From Coprobacillus cateniformis (lineage in GTDB: Bacteria; Bacillota_I; Bacilli_A; Erysipelotrichales; Coprobacillaceae): DNA of 64,000 nucleotides. Position numbers and translations under genes: made by a program. Under the pieces are notes generated by a model. That model saw only the letters and a list, made by a program, of their open reading frames with translations, ran no database searches and was not told the DNA's origin. Below, piece by piece: positions 41,786 to 50,503 of the stretch (its first letter is position 1; each line of letters starts with the position of its first letter). The stretch covers positions 62,001 through 126,000 of the forward strand of contig NZ_WSNW01000001.1 in NCBI RefSeq assembly GCF_009767585.1, given 5' to 3'.

Positions 41786-42259
41786 TTATAATATAACTGT
41801 AATCGTTGGTTCACTAGAAATAATATTCGCATAAATATTTAATTTCAATTTATCATCTTTCTTTTGTTCAAAGACAAGAGTTCCCTCTTTAGAGCCACCA
41901 GCAACCAAGTCACCACTACCTAATGAAGTGTCTGAATCAATTGTAGAAAAACTCACTGAATCTTCTTGCCCTTCACTATTGACAACCTTGAAATAAAGTG
42001 AATTATAATCTACTTTTTCATCACTCTTATTTTCAATTTTAACTGTTACAATTACAAATTCTTTGCCTTCCGCAGGTTTATTATATTTTTTCCCTTGACT
42101 CTTTTCTACCTTTGTCACCGTATATTCAACATCTTCATAAACTGCTGTTTCATTGACTTTATAATCTTTTTTCACTTCTTCTTTCTTCTCATCAGAAGAA
42201 CAAGCCCATAAACCACCCACACAACAAACTGCTAAAAACAATGTTAATATTTTCTTCAT
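41786..42259 (-). CDS. DUF4352-type lipoprotein
   Basis: Secreted lipoprotein. The signal peptide ends in the lipobox GLWAC, followed by a charged linker (SSDEKKEEVKKD) and an immunoglobulin-like DUF4352 domain (VYEDVEYTVTKVEKSQG, KPAEGKEFVIVTVKIENKSDE, FEQKKDDKLKLNIY). Role unknown; such proteins bind ligands at the cell surface. It follows a four-helix membrane-protein gene; an alternative ATG three codons earlier overlaps that gene. The ATG used is 11 nt from GAAGGG. Confidence 0.85.
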   Translation of the reverse strand: MKKILTLFLAVCCVGGLWACSSDEKKEEVKKDYKVNETAVYEDVEYTVTKVEKSQGKKYNKPAEGKEFVIVTVKIENKSDEKVDYNSLYFKVVNSEGQEDSVSFSTIDSDTSLGSGDLVAGGSKEGTLVFEQKKDDKLKLNIYANIISSEPTITVIL

Positions 42260-42260
42260 A

Positions 42261-42605
42261 CTATTCATTACCCTTCTTTAATTTTGCAAAACCAATAAAT
42301 GATAAAATCATTTGTAAAACAACAAACATAAAATAGATTGGCATTAATACCATAGCTACTGCATAAAGAATTGCTCCTGTTAATGCAAAACCTCTCTTCT
42401 CTAAGAAACACCCTAATCCATTAAAAATAGTTGCCAAAACAGTTAAAACCATATGAGGCATGACAATCGCAGTTGCAAGAGCAGCTCCCGCTTGATTTGC
42501 ACCTTCACTTGATCCAATAGCACCTGTAAAATATAAGAGCAAATATAGTGAATAAGCAAATCCTAACAAAAAAGATATGAATAAAAATTTATTTTTCCCT
42601 CTCAT
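42261..42605 (-). CDS. Four-helix membrane protein, unknown
   Basis: A 114-residue hydrophobic protein with four predicted membrane segments and short loops. AGGAGGG lies before two adjacent ATG codons; the second has better spacing. It is immediately followed by the DUF4352 lipoprotein gene, so the two are likely translated together. No family recognised. Confidence 0.65.
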   Translation of the reverse strand: MRGKNKFLFISFLLGFAYSLYLLLYFTGAIGSSEGANQAGAALATAIVMPHMVLTVLATIFNGLGCFLEKRGFALTGAILYAVAMVLMPIYFMFVVLQMILSFIGFAKLKKGNE

Positions 42606-42669
42606 CATTTTCCCTCCTAGACATATTATGACATAATCTTATTTTAAGGTGGTGTGCTCTATGCACACA

Positions 42670-42694
42670 AAAAAAGTTAGGCTTATCCTAACTT
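42670..42694 (-). terminator. Terminator of the Ser/Thr kinase gene
   Basis: Eight-bp stem AAGTTAGG/CCTAACTT, 5-nt loop, run of seven or more Ts on the minus strand. Confidence 0.85.
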
Positions 42695-43717
42695 AAAAAT
42701 CGCAACTATTAAACTCATAAATAATATCCAGGCAAAGACAATGAGAACGCTACACAAAACTCTGCCAAAGATTCTTAATAACCAATATTCAGACTTTTGT
42801 AAAACACAATCTTCCCATATGTTTTTATAGTTTCCAGAAAATACTATAATAATCATAAATAAGCCAAGAATTAATATCTTATTAAAAATATCCATAAAAC
42901 TCCATGGTTTAATGTTTTCAAACTTTGAACATGCTATAACTGCCAAAAGAAATATATATAAAGCAGTCGCTGTCAACTTGGTACTTATCTTTCTTCCTCT
43001 AAAACCTGGAATTGCCCATGAATGATATGGCTTTACAACAAAATCTTTCTTCATGTCTTGCACTGATTGATATCTTTGAAGCGGATCAATTTGGATTGCC
43101 TTTTGAATAACATCAGTTTCTATTCCTTGAAACATCTGAACTTGCGGGAACTTTCCTGTTAACATGACATTCCATAAGATTCCTAAAGCATAAATATCAG
43201 TGCGAGCATCTGATTGTGCAAAACCAAATTGTTCAGGAGCAGCATAACCATAACTTCCTAACAACCTTGTATCTTTCACTTGATTCTTTTGATGAATTCT
43301 AGAGATATCAAAATCAAAAAGATATGTATTATGACCATCATAAAATATATTCTCTGGTTTAATATCTCGATGAACAATTTTATTTTGATGTAAAACTTGA
43401 AGTGTATCACATAATTGAGAAATAATTCGAAATGCTTCACTCTGGTTAATCTCATGATTAATAATATAATTATCCAATGTTGGATAATTCATATATTCCT
43501 CAACAATAAAACATTGATTATTCATTTCATGAATTTCTATGATATGTGGAATATGTTCCAGTGCCAAATCTTTCAACTTTTGATAAACTTGTATATCATA
43601 ATGACTTAATATTCTTTTAATATAAAATAATGAATCTATTTCACTTTGAACAAGATATATCTTTTTATCAGAGCTCTCTTTTAACACCCTGACCTCTTTA
43701 TACAATTCAATACTCAC
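42683..43717 (-). CDS. Membrane-bound Ser/Thr protein kinase
   Basis: Hanks-type kinase of 344 residues. The catalytic loop is IVHRDIKPENIF; the Mg-binding motif is DFD rather than DFG; GSYGYAAPEQFG marks the activation segment, and TDIYALGI follows. The glycine loop at the N-terminus is degenerate (VLKESSDKKIYLVQ), but the VAIK-type Lys is present in FYIKRI. After residue 250 come three membrane segments, with no extracellular PASTA domains, so it is not PrkC. GTG start after GGGGAG. It diverges from an HTH gene that may be its partner. Confidence 0.88.
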   Translation of the reverse strand: MSIELYKEVRVLKESSDKKIYLVQSEIDSLFYIKRILSHYDIQVYQKLKDLALEHIPHIIEIHEMNNQCFIVEEYMNYPTLDNYIINHEINQSEAFRIISQLCDTLQVLHQNKIVHRDIKPENIFYDGHNTYLFDFDISRIHQKNQVKDTRLLGSYGYAAPEQFGFAQSDARTDIYALGILWNVMLTGKFPQVQMFQGIETDVIQKAIQIDPLQRYQSVQDMKKDFVVKPYHSWAIPGFRGRKISTKLTATALYIFLLAVIACSKFENIKPWSFMDIFNKILILGLFMIIIVFSGNYKNIWEDCVLQKSEYWLLRIFGRVLCSVLIVFAWILFMSLIVAIFKLG

Positions 43718-43775
43718 TCTTTTTCTCCCCTTGCATTTCTTACTTTTCTAGTATATCATAAATTCAGGTGATAAC

Positions 43776-44186
43776 ATGACAACAATTGAATTATTAGATA
43801 TACTTAATCAAAATCAAGACATCCCTTTTCAAGAATTACTCCAAAAGATTCCTGAAATCTCATTTACGAATTATCTACAAATGTTATTAGATACACATCA
43901 TGTATCGAAATCAGAATTTATCAAAAAAACCAATCTAGAAAGAACTTATGGATATCAAATTATGAATGGTACCCGCGTTCCTAGTAAAGATAAAGTGTTA
44001 CAATGTGCATTTGCATTATCAATTGATCTTCATGATACTAATGTTCTTTTAACTCTTTCATCAAATCAAAACCTCTATCCTAAAATCAAACGTGATGCTT
44101 TAATTATCTTTGGGATTAATCATCATTATAATCTTATGAAAATGAATGAACTTTTAGATGAATATCACTATCCTATTATAGAATAA
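43776..44186 (+). CDS. HTH regulator (XRE-like) next to the kinase
   Basis: A 136-residue protein. Residues 35-90 look like an XRE-type helix-turn-helix (LLDTHHVSKSEFIKKTNLERTYGYQIMNGTRVPSKDKVLQ in parts). The C-terminus is helical. Proteins of this shape are often encoded beside Ser/Thr kinases in Firmicutes, and this gene is divergent from one across 58 nt, so phosphorylation by that kinase is a reasonable guess. The ribosome site is weak (CAGGTG). Confidence 0.75.
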   Translation: MTTIELLDILNQNQDIPFQELLQKIPEISFTNYLQMLLDTHHVSKSEFIKKTNLERTYGYQIMNGTRVPSKDKVLQCAFALSIDLHDTNVLLTLSSNQNLYPKIKRDALIIFGINHHYNLMKMNELLDEYHYPIIE

Positions 44187-44223
44187 AAGAACATCTATGG
44201 AAATTATCCAATAGATGTTCTTT
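44186..44223. terminator. Bidirectional terminator
   Basis: Fifteen-bp near-perfect stem (AAAGAACATCTATGG / CCAATAGATGTTCTTT, one bulged A) between the convergent HTH and YcxB-like genes. Confidence 0.85.
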
Positions 44224-44224
44224 C

Positions 44225-44746
44225 TTATGCATTTGGCCATTTTGAAATTTTTGTTTCCTTTGTTTTTAAGAATTCAAATAATTCACTCGGTTTTATCTTT
44301 AAAGAATCTTTTCTAATAATGGCAAATTGATTCTTTTTTCCAAAGAAAGTATATGTATTTTCCGTTTCTACAATTTTTTTCATATTCTCATATGGCATTT
44401 TGTTATCAGTTACCATGTCACAGTTACGAATAGTCAATGCATCATTACCAAAAATCATTGTATAAATATTTTCTTCTTTTTCAGTTTCCTTTTTCATTGT
44501 ATTTAAAATATCTTTATATTTCTTTTTATTTAACCAAAAAATTTCAAGAAAACACACAACACACAATACAATCAATAAGATTCCCATTGGATACTGATTG
44601 TTCATAAAATTAAAAATAGATGCTACAATAGCAACAAGTCCTGTTATTGACAACATGTATTGTTGCCAAGGTGCAACCATATATCTCTTGATCTCTTTTA
44701 AAATATCCTGATCAACTATATTATGATTAATTTGAATACGTTTCAT
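44225..44746 (-). CDS. YcxB-like membrane protein
   Basis: A 173-residue protein with two membrane segments (about residues 28-46 and 52-70) and a C-terminal beta-rich YcxB-like domain (MPYENMKKIVETENTYTFF, FAIIRKDSL). The ATG is fixed by GGGAGG 7 nt upstream; the frame is open 43 codons further but without a start signal. Function of YcxB-like domains is unknown. Confidence 0.75.
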   Translation of the reverse strand: MKRIQINHNIVDQDILKEIKRYMVAPWQQYMLSITGLVAIVASIFNFMNNQYPMGILLIVLCVVCFLEIFWLNKKKYKDILNTMKKETEKEENIYTMIFGNDALTIRNCDMVTDNKMPYENMKKIVETENTYTFFGKKNQFAIIRKDSLKIKPSELFEFLKTKETKISKWPNA

Positions 44747-44893
44747 AATTTTCCTCCCACTTTTCAACATTGAGTTATTATCCTCTACTATTATGACATG
44801 AATATTAACTTTAATGAAGTAATTTCTTGATATTATACATTTTCTACAAAAAACAAGATAAAATGTATATAGCATTTTAAGGGAGGATTAAAC

Positions 44894-45634
44894 ATGAAGG
44901 GAAAAGTTTTAAAAATTTTAAAGTATATGGGAGTTGGGTTTATAGTTCTTATAATCATAGGGATTGTATTTGGTAAACCAATGGCAGATGAAATTATTAT
45001 TAACGAAGAGAATATCACAATGGATATCCACCAAAGTCAACAAGTGACATTGACTGTTCACCCTGACGATGGACTTTTGTCTGAAGATGATTTTCAATGT
45101 AGTGATACAGATATTATCAAAATAGAAGAGATTAAAGATGGGAAATTAATCTTAAAATCGTTAGAAAAAGAAGGTCTTGTAACACTGCAATATAAAAAAG
45201 ATGATGTTAAGAGTAATTCAGTAACTATTCAAGTTGTCAATCAACAAGCATTAGCAATGGCTAAAGTCAAGGAAAAAGAAGAAATTGAGAAAAAACAGGC
45301 TGAAGAAATTAAAAAACAAGAGGATGCAAAGAAAGCTGAAGAGCAAAAGAAAGCCGAAGAACAAAAAAAGGCTGATGAAAAAAAGAAAAGCGAACAGGCA
45401 AAGAAGAACACCGCAAAAACAGCAAGTCAGCGTCCAGCTTCACAATCAAACAACAATTCATCAACACCATCTTCAAGTCAAAGCAATCATACAAATAGTG
45501 CCATGGTTTACATTCCTAAAACTGGGAAAAAGTATCATTCAAATGCCAATTGCAGTAACATGAAAAATCCAAGACAAGTCTCATTAAGTGAAGCACAAAA
45601 TCGTGGATTTACAGCTTGCAAAAAATGCTATTAA
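44894..45634 (+). CDS. Membrane-anchored surface protein with a charged repeat and C-terminal Cys motif
   Basis: A 246-residue protein. One N-terminal membrane anchor (residues 10-27), a beta-sandwich-like region (40-118) resembling a bacterial Ig-like fold, then a Lys/Glu/Ala-rich coiled or extended stalk (about 120-170, repeats of KKAEEQ), a Ser/Asn/Gln-rich linker, and a compact end: KKYHSNANCSNMKNPRQVSL...CKKCY. That last module (His plus Cys residues) occurs at the ends of secreted nucleases and other surface proteins and may bind metal. Low-complexity stalk length may vary between strains. Confidence 0.75.
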   Translation: MKGKVLKILKYMGVGFIVLIIIGIVFGKPMADEIIINEENITMDIHQSQQVTLTVHPDDGLLSEDDFQCSDTDIIKIEEIKDGKLILKSLEKEGLVTLQYKKDDVKSNSVTIQVVNQQALAMAKVKEKEEIEKKQAEEIKKQEDAKKAEEQKKAEEQKKADEKKKSEQAKKNTAKTASQRPASQSNNNSSTPSSSQSNHTNSAMVYIPKTGKKYHSNANCSNMKNPRQVSLSEAQNRGFTACKKCY

Positions 45635-45656
45635 ATATAAAAAATATACATATTTG

Positions 45657-45686
45657 TACATCACTCTTAAAAGTGATGTATTTTTA
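45657..45686 (+). terminator. Terminator of the surface-protein gene
   Basis: Nine-bp stem TACATCACT/AGTGATGTA, 6-nt loop, TTTTTATT. Confidence 0.85.
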
Positions 45687-45752
45687 TTGTTAAAGTGGCT
45701 CAAAATATTTTGAAATGATATAATAATGTCATCTGTTAAAAAGGAGAATCAT

Positions 45753-46706
45753 ATGAATATACAAAAAAGTAAAGTCGTTATTATTGGAGCTGGAAATGTT
45801 GGAGTGAGTACAGCTTTTTGTTTAATCAATCAAGGACTTTGTGATGAAATCGCATTAATTGATTTAAATCAAGAAAAAGCTTTTGGAGAAGTTTTAGACT
45901 TATCTCAAAGCATGGAATACATGAATCGCAATACAGCAGTTAAGGTTGGAACTTATGATGATTGTCATGATGCAAGTATTGTAATTATTACAGCGAGCGT
46001 TCCTGTTCATAATGCTGGGAATGACCGTTTAAAAATGTTAGAACCAACAAAAAAAGTAATGAAAACAATCGTAACTGAGATTATGAAAAGTGGTTTTGAT
46101 GGACATTTAATAGTTGTCTCTAATCCTGTCGATGTGATGACTTATTATGCATATAAAATTTCAGGTTTACCAGCTAGACAAGTTATTGGTTCAGGAACAA
46201 CTTTAGATACAGCGCGTTTAAAATATTTTATTGCTCAAAAAATTGATGTTGATCCTCGCAGTGTCCATGCCCTCGTCATTGGTGAACATGGGGATAGCGA
46301 AATGATTCCTTGGTCAACTGTGCATATTGGTGGCAAGGATATTTACAGTGTTGTCAGGGATAATGAAGCACGTATTGGAAAAGACCCTTATGATGAGATG
46401 AAAGCCGAGACTATCAAAGCAGGTTGGGAAATATTTAATCGTAAGGGTAATACATGTTATGGTATTGCATCCAGCACAGTTGGTATTGTCAAAACAATCC
46501 TGCATAATGAAAACAGAATACTGCCTGTTTCTACTTTATTGCAAGGTGAATATGGGCATGATGATCTTTATATCAGTGTTCCAACAATCATAGATAGAAC
46601 TGGTGCTAAAGAAATTGTAGAATTAGATATGACTGATGAAGAATTCAAAGAGTTTAATCAATCTTGTGAACATTTAAAATCATTTTATGAATGTTTAGAT
46701 GACTAA
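45753..46706 (+). CDS. ldh: L-lactate dehydrogenase
   Basis: NAD-dependent enzyme of 317 residues that regenerates NAD by reducing pyruvate to lactate. The Rossmann start is VVIIGAGNVGVSTAF; catalytic His is in VIGEHGDSEMIPWS, and the substrate Arg and coenzyme-loop regions are in place. The sequence VHIGGKDI also fits LDH rather than malate dehydrogenase. The ATG after AAGGAG is used. Monocistronic, with terminator. Confidence 0.93.
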   Translation: MNIQKSKVVIIGAGNVGVSTAFCLINQGLCDEIALIDLNQEKAFGEVLDLSQSMEYMNRNTAVKVGTYDDCHDASIVIITASVPVHNAGNDRLKMLEPTKKVMKTIVTEIMKSGFDGHLIVVSNPVDVMTYYAYKISGLPARQVIGSGTTLDTARLKYFIAQKIDVDPRSVHALVIGEHGDSEMIPWSTVHIGGKDIYSVVRDNEARIGKDPYDEMKAETIKAGWEIFNRKGNTCYGIASSTVGIVKTILHNENRILPVSTLLQGEYGHDDLYISVPTIIDRTGAKEIVELDMTDEEFKEFNQSCEHLKSFYECLDD

Positions 46707-46731
46707 TAAATCATTTTTCAATGAATATAAT

Positions 46732-46780
46732 AAAAACAGAAACCACATCTTTGTACAAAAGATATAGTTTTCTGTTTTTT
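46732..46780 (+). terminator. Terminator of ldh
   Basis: Long imperfect hairpin (AAAACAGAAAC...ATCTTT / AAAGAT...GTTTTCTGTTTT) with T-run. Confidence 0.75.
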
Positions 46781-46864
46781 ATGATAATCTTCATAAGCGA
46801 TAAGTTTTTAATAAAAATTATATGACTTATAAATAGAAAAAACAAAATGACATATCAAAAACAT

Positions 46865-48119
46865 TCAATTTCTATTTCTTCGACCTGACAATGTATTTTT
46901 CTTTTTCTTTAAGTTAAAGAGTTCTCCAAACAAATTTTCATGTACTTTTTTAAACTCGTGAAATATTTCATTACTATTAAATTTAAATGGTTTATGACTT
47001 AAATCTATAATATTAGTTTGATTTACTATTTCAATATCTTCTATTAGTTGATTCTTATTATCATAACCTAATATAGATACAAGATCATCCAATAACAGAC
47101 ATCTAAAATTCATACAAAACAATATTAGTCTAAATTGATTATATGTCAATTTAATATGAAAATAATCATTAATTTTTTTACGAAATACATCTACTTTACT
47201 TTTTTTCTTGAGTATGGTCAAAATCTCACCATAGAGATAAAACTTATTATTTTTTCTACTAGAAAATGGATACCAGAGTTGATTGCTTTTGTCTAAATAA
47301 TCTATTTTATGAGTCCATATTAAAGGTAAATTATTGTTTGGAGATAGATAATCAAATGTTATCATAGCTTGACTATTTCCATATCCCTGTTGACACCCTT
47401 TAATCGTACACATCTTACAGATAGTTAATATTTTTTCCCATTCTTCATAAGTAAATTTATCTGCAAAACTTTCTAATATTATTATATTATCTTCTAATAA
47501 AATTATTTCATTATTATGTGTTGTTTTGAATTCATTTTTTAAAAATCTTATTAAATTTTGATAACCCATATGAAGCCATGAAAATATAACTATTTTGATT
47601 TTACAATTTATCAAGGAACCTTCCAATTTACGCAAAGTTTTTATTAATTGTTCTCCACTACCACAAAAATCATCAAAATAATATACTGTTTTATTTTCAT
47701 AATTATTATTTTTTAAATTATTATCAAATTCACAATTTATATTTATTGTTTTAAAAAGATTTCCATCATCTATTATATAACTAACTATTTTATTTGTATT
47801 CGCATCAAGTCTATCAGTTCTTTTCACAAATAAGATATCACTAAGATAGGAGATGATTATTTTGCTTATCTTTCCAGAAGGTAGTATTACAAAATTCTCT
47901 TGACTGCTCTTTTGTATAATTTTTTGTTTCTTTTATAACTTTAAGTAATAATCGTTGCTCTTCAAGTTCATCTGCATTCAAAACAAAATTTTCATAGTTG
48001 GTATATAAGGTTTCTTTCGTAAAACTATTTCTTCGAAGAGAACTTTTTGTTTTAGACCTTAAATTTTTTTTAACAATTTCATTAATTTCTCTTTTTAAAA
48101 TCATATCTATTTCTCCCAA
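46865..48119 (-). pseudogene. Retron effector: phosphoribosyltransferase-like protein, reading frame split by a +1 shift
   Basis: Two adjoining frames read as one protein. The first (48119-47841, 92 codons; start overlaps the end of the RT gene by 13 nt) ends LLS-stop. The second (47827-46865) lacks a ribosome site, is open upstream of its GTG, and continues naturally as SYLSDILFVKRTDRLD. The joined chain of about 412 residues has the PRPP-loop motif VYYFDDFCGSGEQLIKTL and a helical N-terminus (LEEQRLLLKVIKETKNYTKEQ), as in PRTase-like conflict-system proteins encoded with retrons. Either a one-base mutation inactivated it, or a +1 frameshift (or assembly error) is involved. Confidence 0.7.
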
Positions 48120-49057
48120 TCTATATTTTGAAATTGATTAAAAAAACTTAACCCAATATCTTGATGAATGCTTTTTACAAAAAGTATTTTTCCTAATAAA
48201 TGTTCTCTATAGTACATATTAGAAAAATCTTTATTGTTCCTATGATTACTAATTCCAAATTTATTGATATAGTATAATTCCTGTCGAATCTCTCTAATAT
48301 ATTTTTTATTAATGTGTATATAGTTATCATTAATTATTAATCCTGTCACTTCTTGTCTTCCATATTGAGAACAGAATCGTGTTTTTTTATCATTAATTAC
48401 AAACCCACATTCTTTAATTATATTTTGTATATTTTTAAGGAAAAAATTATTGATAATTTTCTTTGAGCCAGAGAATGTAATATCATCAGCATATCTCGTA
48501 TATATTAAATTTAACTTTTTAGCATATGTAGATAATCGTTTATCTAATTTGTATGCTGCAATATTTGAAATAACAGGACTTGTACAAGCACCTTGAGGTA
48601 ACCTACCTTGTAATGTTACTAAATTTGTTAAGACTTTAGAGATATGATAATCATATTTACATAATTTATAAAAAATGTAAAATACTCTTTTTTCTTTAAT
48701 TGTCGGAAAAAAATTTTCTAAATCAATATTTAAAATCATCTCTTGATTGAGATGTCTTTTTGCATTTAACAAAATATTCTTTTCTTTCACAAATCCAAAA
48801 GCATACTCACTCACTAATATATTATCTAAAATCTCATTTTTAATATATTTTTGTAATAAAGCCAACACTTCATTAGGAGCTTCAATTTTTCTTTTTCCAC
48901 CCATTTTCTTTGAAATATAAAAAGTATGATAATACTTATCTTTATTGCTAAGAATATCTTTTAAAAGATTATATTTTATTCCCACTAAATTGGATAAATG
49001 ATATATGTCTAAAATCACAGGTAATTTCTTGATAAACTCATTTCCTAAATCTTCCAT
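48107..49057 (-). CDS. Retron reverse transcriptase
   Basis: Reverse transcriptase of 316 residues. All retron hallmarks are present: NAKRH at residues 98-102 (the NAxxH motif of region X), LNIDLENFFPTI, LPQGACTSPVISN, the catalytic YADD at 189-192 (TRYADDITFS) and VTG at 237-239 (region Y, contacts the msr RNA). It primes from a 2'-OH in its own RNA to make msDNA. The ATG 8 nt after GGAG is chosen; the frame is open from a TTG upstream. Its RNA gene lies 33 nt upstream and a phosphoribosyltransferase-like effector follows with overlap. Confidence 0.93.
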   Translation of the reverse strand: MEDLGNEFIKKLPVILDIYHLSNLVGIKYNLLKDILSNKDKYYHTFYISKKMGGKRKIEAPNEVLALLQKYIKNEILDNILVSEYAFGFVKEKNILLNAKRHLNQEMILNIDLENFFPTIKEKRVFYIFYKLCKYDYHISKVLTNLVTLQGRLPQGACTSPVISNIAAYKLDKRLSTYAKKLNLIYTRYADDITFSGSKKIINNFFLKNIQNIIKECGFVINDKKTRFCSQYGRQEVTGLIINDNYIHINKKYIREIRQELYYINKFGISNHRNNKDFSNMYYREHLLGKILFVKSIHQDIGLSFFNQFQNIDWEK

Positions 49058-49089
49058 ACCATCATCTCCAATCAACTATTCATTATTAA

Positions 49090-49465
49090 AAATATCTCTT
49101 AGCTAAACTTGAAGATAATCTATATAAATATTTTCATTTTATACGTCAAATATAAAATGAAAAAAATTTATATTGAATATATTAACGAGGGACGAGTTAT
49201 ATATATTCAATGCAATATAACAAAGATATACTCCCTCAATTGCCTCTAATATTTCCATGTTTATATTTCAAATCTATTCATTCTTTTCTGTAAAAAAAGA
49301 CAATACATTGACAGTTATGAAACAAATGAATAATAAACCTATTTTTGAGTAGGCACCCCTCTTCATAGTTTCTAATTATGTATTAACAAAACTAGCTTGC
49401 TAGTTTTTTTTAGATACCTAAACCTAATGATAGCGAATCGCTACCTAATTCCTAAGAGATATTTC
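49090..49465 (-). ncRNA. Retron msr-msd RNA
   Basis: Bounded by a perfect 13-nt inverted repeat: a1 AAATATCTCTTAG (49464-49452) and a2 CTAAGAGATATTT (49102-49090). In transcript order: small hairpin TAGCG/CGCTA (49443-49431) and an 8-bp hairpin AAAACTAG/CTAGTTTT (49407-49388), suiting msr; then pairings TATTCATT/AATGAATA (49332-49275), a 15-bp hairpin ATTGAATATAT..TAAC (49211-49172) with loop TCGTCCCTC, and a 13-bp hairpin TTTTCATTTTATA (49163-49131), suiting msd. A promoter places the transcript start at a1. At about 375 nt it is long for a retron RNA. Exact msr/msd boundary and branching G are not resolved. Confidence 0.8.
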
Positions 49466-49471
49466 TCCTTT

Positions 49472-49500
49472 ATTATATAATATTTTACATATATTTCCAA
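49472..49500 (-). promoter_or_regulatory. Retron promoter
   Basis: TTGGAA (-35, 49495-49500), 17-nt spacer, TATAAT (-10, 49472-49477). The expected start of transcription, 7 nt downstream, coincides with the first base of the a1 repeat. Confidence 0.75.
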
Positions 49501-49573
49501 TATAATCTCATTTATAAATCTGATATAAAATGAATAAAACTGTAAGCATATATAAAATATAAGTTTATCATAG

Positions 49574-49597
49574 AAAAAAACCATTTTATCAAAATGG
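49574..49597 (-). terminator. Terminator of the PTS operon
   Basis: Seven-bp stem CCATTTT/AAAATGG with a 3-nt loop and seven Ts on the minus strand, just past the AEC permease gene. Confidence 0.8.
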
Positions 49598-49603
49598 AAT
49601 TTT

Positions 49604-50503
49604 TCAAACAAACTCTATACATAAACACATCATAATGATTGAAATAATAACATAGATAGAATTGATGCATGCTGCTTTTTCATAATCAAGACCTAATAAC
49701 TCTGTAAAGACCACAGCTGCTGCTCCAATGGGCGAAAAACAGAGAATAATTAAAGGACTCTTTAATGAATTGTCAATTGGTAAAAGATATGTAAAGATGG
49801 CTAAACAAATAGAAATGAATAAACGTAAACTGACTATTCTAAAAATGGCTACAAGATATTCTTTCTTGAATATTAACTGTAACGAAAAGCCTATAACAGC
49901 CATTGCGATAAAAGGATTTGAATTGCCTATCGTTTCTAAGAAGGGAAGAAAAAAGGATGGAAGTTTGATAGACACAAAACTTAATATCAACATGATAAAA
50001 TATGTCCAAACAGGAATAGAATGAAACACCTTTATAAACATTGATTGAAGAGCAAAGTGTTGATGCTTATTCTTAATTGCTGATGCAATTCCATAATTTA
50101 CACCTAAACACATGATTGAATTGCCAATGTCAAATAAGCTTGTCACAATGAAACCTTTTGTATCAAAGAAACCACTGACAAAAGGCATAGCAAAACAACC
50201 AATATTATAACCAGATACATTTATCATCTGCATGAGGCTTTGCTGATTCTTTTTGCCACTCCAATATCCAATCATTAATGACACAGCATTATAAGAAAGA
50301 CCTAAGAGAATAATAAACAATAAAGAAAAATCGATATGTTGATTATTCATATTCATAATAATAGCACAGGGTAGAGTCAATTTCAGCATAAGGGATGAAA
50401 AGATAGAATATGCCTGCTGATTCACAATTCCTTTTCTTTTCAGGACATAACTTACCAAAATGATACCCAGATAGCCACATGCTTTTGCCAAAATAACAAA
50501 CAT
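49604..50503 (-). CDS. AEC-family permease (auxin efflux carrier-like)
   Basis: Polytopic membrane protein of 299 residues, about ten helices, with the AEC-family start (FVILAKACGYLGIILVSYVLKR) and the conserved LSPIGAAAVVF-like stretch near the end (CFSPIGAAAVVFTELLG). Bacterial members transport organic acids such as malate. Its ATG follows the aldo/keto reductase stop without a gap, and it is the last gene of the PTS/aldolase operon, so it may export a product of that pathway. Confidence 0.85.
   Translation of the reverse strand: MFVILAKACGYLGIILVSYVLKRKGIVNQQAYSIFSSLMLKLTLPCAIIMNMNNQHIDFSLLFIILLGLSYNAVSLMIGYWSGKKNQQSLMQMINVSGYNIGCFAMPFVSGFFDTKGFIVTSLFDIGNSIMCLGVNYGIASAIKNKHQHFALQSMFIKVFHSIPVWTYFIMLILSFVSIKLPSFFLPFLETIGNSNPFIAMAVIGFSLQLIFKKEYLVAIFRIVSLRLFISICLAIFTYLLPIDNSLKSPLIILCFSPIGAAAVVFTELLGLDYEKAACINSIYVIISIIMMCLCIEFV

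Noticed and set aside
45285..45563. Second frame of 92 codons (Lys/Arg-rich) inside the surface-protein gene
   Set aside because: It is the +1 shadow of the KKAEEQ repeat; the real frame has anchor, fold and Cys motif.
46865..47827. Phosphoribosyltransferase-like frame as an independent gene starting at GTG
   Set aside because: No ribosome site, open frame continues upstream of the GTG with sensible protein sequence, and the preceding frame supplies the missing N-terminus.
49388..49410. AAAACTAG/CTAGTTTT hairpin as a rightward terminator
   Set aside because: It is followed by eight Ts on the plus strand, but no rightward gene or promoter lies upstream of it. Its place inside the a1/a2 boundaries makes an msr hairpin more likely; the alternative is not excluded.
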